From the NCBI GenBank assembly GCA_025057735.1, contig JANWUU010000398.1, positions 1 through 7,693 on the forward strand: 7,693 nt of DNA, read 5' to 3'. Of the stretch, positions 6,407 through 7,693 are shown piece by piece. The position numbers and the translations under genes were made by a program. The DNA comes from Burkholderiaceae bacterium (lineage in GTDB: Bacteria > Pseudomonadota > Gammaproteobacteria > Burkholderiales > Burkholderiaceae). The notes below the pieces were generated by a model that searched no databases, was not told the DNA's origin, and was given only the letters and a program-made list of their open reading frames with translations. Positions within the stretch are counted from its first letter, which is position 1; the number at the start of each line of letters is the position of its first letter.

Positions 6407-7336
6407 ATGCAGGTGCTGCTCGCCCGGCCGCGCGGCTTCTGCGCCGGCGTGGTGCGCGCGATCGACATCGTCGAGCGCGCGCTGGCGCTGCACGGCGCGC
6501 CGGTGTACGTGTTCCACGAGATCGTGCACAACCCGCACGTGGTGCGCGGTCTGCGCGCGCGCGGTGCCGTGTTCGTCGATCGCATCGAGGACGTTCCGGC
6601 CGGCGCCGTCACCGTCTTCAGCGCGCACGGCGTGGCGCAGCGCGTCGTTCAGGCGGCGCGCGCGCGCGCCCTGCGCGTGATCGATGCCACCTGCCCGCTG
6701 GTGGCCAAGGTGCATCTGCAGGCGCAGCGGTACGTACGCGACGGGCACGCGCTGGTGATGATCGGCCATGCCGGCCACGAGGAGGTGGAGGGCACGATGG
6801 GGGCGGTGGACGCCGTCGTGCACCTGGTGCAGAACGCCGCGGACGTCGCCCGCCTTCCGGTACCGCCCGACGCGCCGATCGCGTACGTGACGCAGACGAC
6901 GCTCAGTTTGGACGACACGCGCGCGATCATCGAGGCGTTGCAGGCGCGGTATCCGCACATCCAAGGGCCGGCGCTGTCCGACATCTGTTACGCGACGCAG
7001 AACCGGCAGAACGCCGTGCGCGCGCTGGCGGCGGGGTCCGACCTCGTGCTGGTGGTGGGCGCGCGCAACAGCTCGAACTCCAACCGCCTGCGCGAGGTGG
7101 CAGCCGGCGCCGGCGTGCCGGCCTATCTGATCGAGGATGCGGCGGAGATCGAGCCGCGCTGGCTGACCGGCGTGCGCACGGTCGGCGTGACGGCCGGCGC
7201 CTCGACCCCGGAATCCCTCGTGCAGGCGGTGTGCAACCGCCTGCGCGCGCTGGGGGCTGCGCGCTTCACCGAACTGCCGGGCGCGGCCGAAACGGTCCGC
7301 TTCCGCCTGCCGCCCGAGGTACGCCAGGCGGCCTGA
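6407..7336 (+). CDS. ispH: 4-hydroxy-3-methylbut-2-enyl diphosphate reductase
   Basis: IspH (LytB) is the cytoplasmic [4Fe-4S] enzyme of the last MEP-pathway step, reducing HMBPP to IPP and DMAPP. These feed carotenoids, quinones and the bacteriochlorophyll tail. It is 309 residues, close to the 316 of E. coli. The ATG at 6407 gives the family N-terminus [15 protein letters not shown]; an in-frame GTG at 6401 is less likely. Cluster ligands are Cys12, Cys96 (DATCPLV) and Cys194 ([11 protein letters not shown]). Active-site residues visible are His41, His74, His124, Glu126 in GHAGHEE, Thr164, the NSSNSN stretch at 221-226, and Ser266. It begins eight bases after pufC with no good Shine-Dalgarno in the gap (the nearest, GAGGTG at 6378-6383, is 23 bases away). 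It is probably cotranscribed and translationally coupled to pufC. Confidence 0.98.
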   Translation: MQVLLARPRGFCAGVVRAIDIVERALALHGAPVYVFHEIVHNPHVVRGLRARGAVFVDRIEDVPAGAVTVFSAHGVAQRVVQAARARALRVIDATCPLVAKVHLQAQRYVRDGHALVMIGHAGHEEVEGTMGAVDAVVHLVQNAADVARLPVPPDAPIAYVTQTTLSLDDTRAIIEALQARYPHIQGPALSDICYATQNRQNAVRALAAGSDLVLVVGARNSSNSNRLREVAAGAGVPAYLIEDAAEIEPRWLTGVRTVGVTAGASTPESLVQAVCNRLRALGAARFTELPGAAETVRFRLPPEVRQAA

Positions 7337-7342
7337 TCAGGC
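7331..7342. other. 12-bp palindrome joining two convergent stop codons
   Basis: gcctgatcaggc is a perfect 12-bp palindrome. Its centre TGATCA contains the ispH stop (7334-7336) on the plus strand and the dxs stop (7337-7339) on the minus strand, so the two genes abut with no intergenic base. It has no loop or U-tract and is not a convincing terminator by itself. Confidence 0.6.
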
Positions 7343-7693
7343 GTCGGCACCGAGCCGCGCCGCGATCGCGGCCAGCACGGATGCTTCGTCCAGCCCGGCC
7401 GCCTGCAACACTTCGTCGCGCGTGCCGTGCTCCAGGGGCCGATCCGGCAACGCCAGTGCGAGCGTCTCCACCGCCAGCCGCTGCGCCGCGAGCGACTCGA
7501 GCACGGCCGCACCGGCGCCGCCGACGGCGTTCTCCTCCAAGGTCACCAGCAGGCGGTGTGCGGCCGCCAGGTCCGCGAGCAGCGCCTCGTCCAGCGGCTT
7601 GACGAAGCGCATGTCCGCCACCGTCGCATCGATGCGCGCCGCCACGCGCTCGGCCACCGCGAGCGGCGTGCCGAAGGCGAGCAGTGCGACGCC
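7337..7693 (-). CDS. dxs: 1-deoxy-D-xylulose-5-phosphate synthase, C-terminal part (5' end outside window)
   Basis: Dxs is the thiamine-diphosphate enzyme that condenses pyruvate and glyceraldehyde 3-phosphate, the first and often limiting step of the MEP pathway. The stop codon is at 7339-7337, and the frame is open to the window edge, giving about 118 residues of a protein normally near 620-640. Only the C-terminal transketolase-like domain is visible: GVALLAFGTPL at the edge, then DMRFVKPLDEALL, the LVTLEENAVGGAG segment, and ALPDRPLEHGTRDEVLQAAGLD near the end. These are strongly typical of Dxs. The GTG at 7657 is not a real start, because family sequence continues upstream of it. The gene converges on ispH, linking the first and last MEP steps at the border of the photosynthesis cluster. 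Some Rhodobacter also carry dxs just downstream of puf. Confidence 0.96.
   Translation of the reverse strand, partial: GVALLAFGTPLAVAERVAARIDATVADMRFVKPLDEALLADLAAAHRLLVTLEENAVGGAGAAVLESLAAQRLAVETLALALPDRPLEHGTRDEVLQAAGLDEASVLAAIAARLGADA

Noticed and set aside
7337..7657. A self-standing 106-residue minus-strand gene starting at GTG 7657
   Set aside because: Dxs family sequence (GVALLAFGTPL) continues upstream of that GTG to the window edge, so this is the 3' end of a longer dxs.
1..7693. CRISPR arrays, insertion sequences, tRNA or rRNA genes
   Set aside because: No spaced direct repeats, transposase-like products or structural RNA signatures were seen. The window is almost fully coding.

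Overview
This window is the core of a photosynthesis gene cluster from a high-GC, anoxygenic phototrophic proteobacterium (purple bacterium or aerobic anoxygenic phototroph). The run bchY–bchZ–pufB–(extra small gene)–pufA–pufL–pufM–pufC–ispH lies on the plus strand, with a convergent partial dxs at the right edge. A quinone-type reaction centre, an LH1 antenna pair and a tetrahaem PufC fit Alpha-, Beta- or Gammaproteobacteria. The L and M QB-site residues resemble the Blastochloris viridis pattern more than the Rhodobacter one. I cannot fix the class from the sequence alone.

Layout: positions 1-2333 hold the end of bchY and all of bchZ, two subunits of chlorophyllide a reductase (bacteriochlorophyll synthesis). 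Positions 2334-2474 form a GC-rich gap with three stem-loops and a doubtful 50-codon frame where some species carry pufQ. Positions 2475-3092 hold pufB, an extra 75-residue membrane protein gene and pufA. Positions 3093-3197 are a strongly folded gap, the usual place for the puf mRNA processing and stability hairpin. Positions 3198-6398 hold pufL, pufM and pufC. Positions 6407-7336 are ispH, the last step of the MEP isoprenoid pathway. Positions 7337-7693 (minus strand) are the C-terminal end of dxs, the first step of that pathway.

How they work together: BchYZ help make bacteriochlorophyll, IspH and Dxs supply isoprenoid precursors for phytyl tails, carotenoids and quinones, and the puf products build the RC-LH1 complex with its bound cytochrome.

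Two departures from a standard puf operon stand out. First, the gene between pufB and pufA is a diverged, intact paralogue of LH1 beta. It aligns without gaps, but Gln replaces the bacteriochlorophyll-ligating His, and it has a 25-residue amphipathic C-terminal extension. It is a candidate pigment-free RC-LH1 accessory subunit. Second, PufC carries a C-terminal OmpA-like domain that keeps the Asp/Arg pair used for peptidoglycan binding, which suggests a cell-wall-tethered reaction centre. I know of no named family for either arrangement, but I could not search databases.
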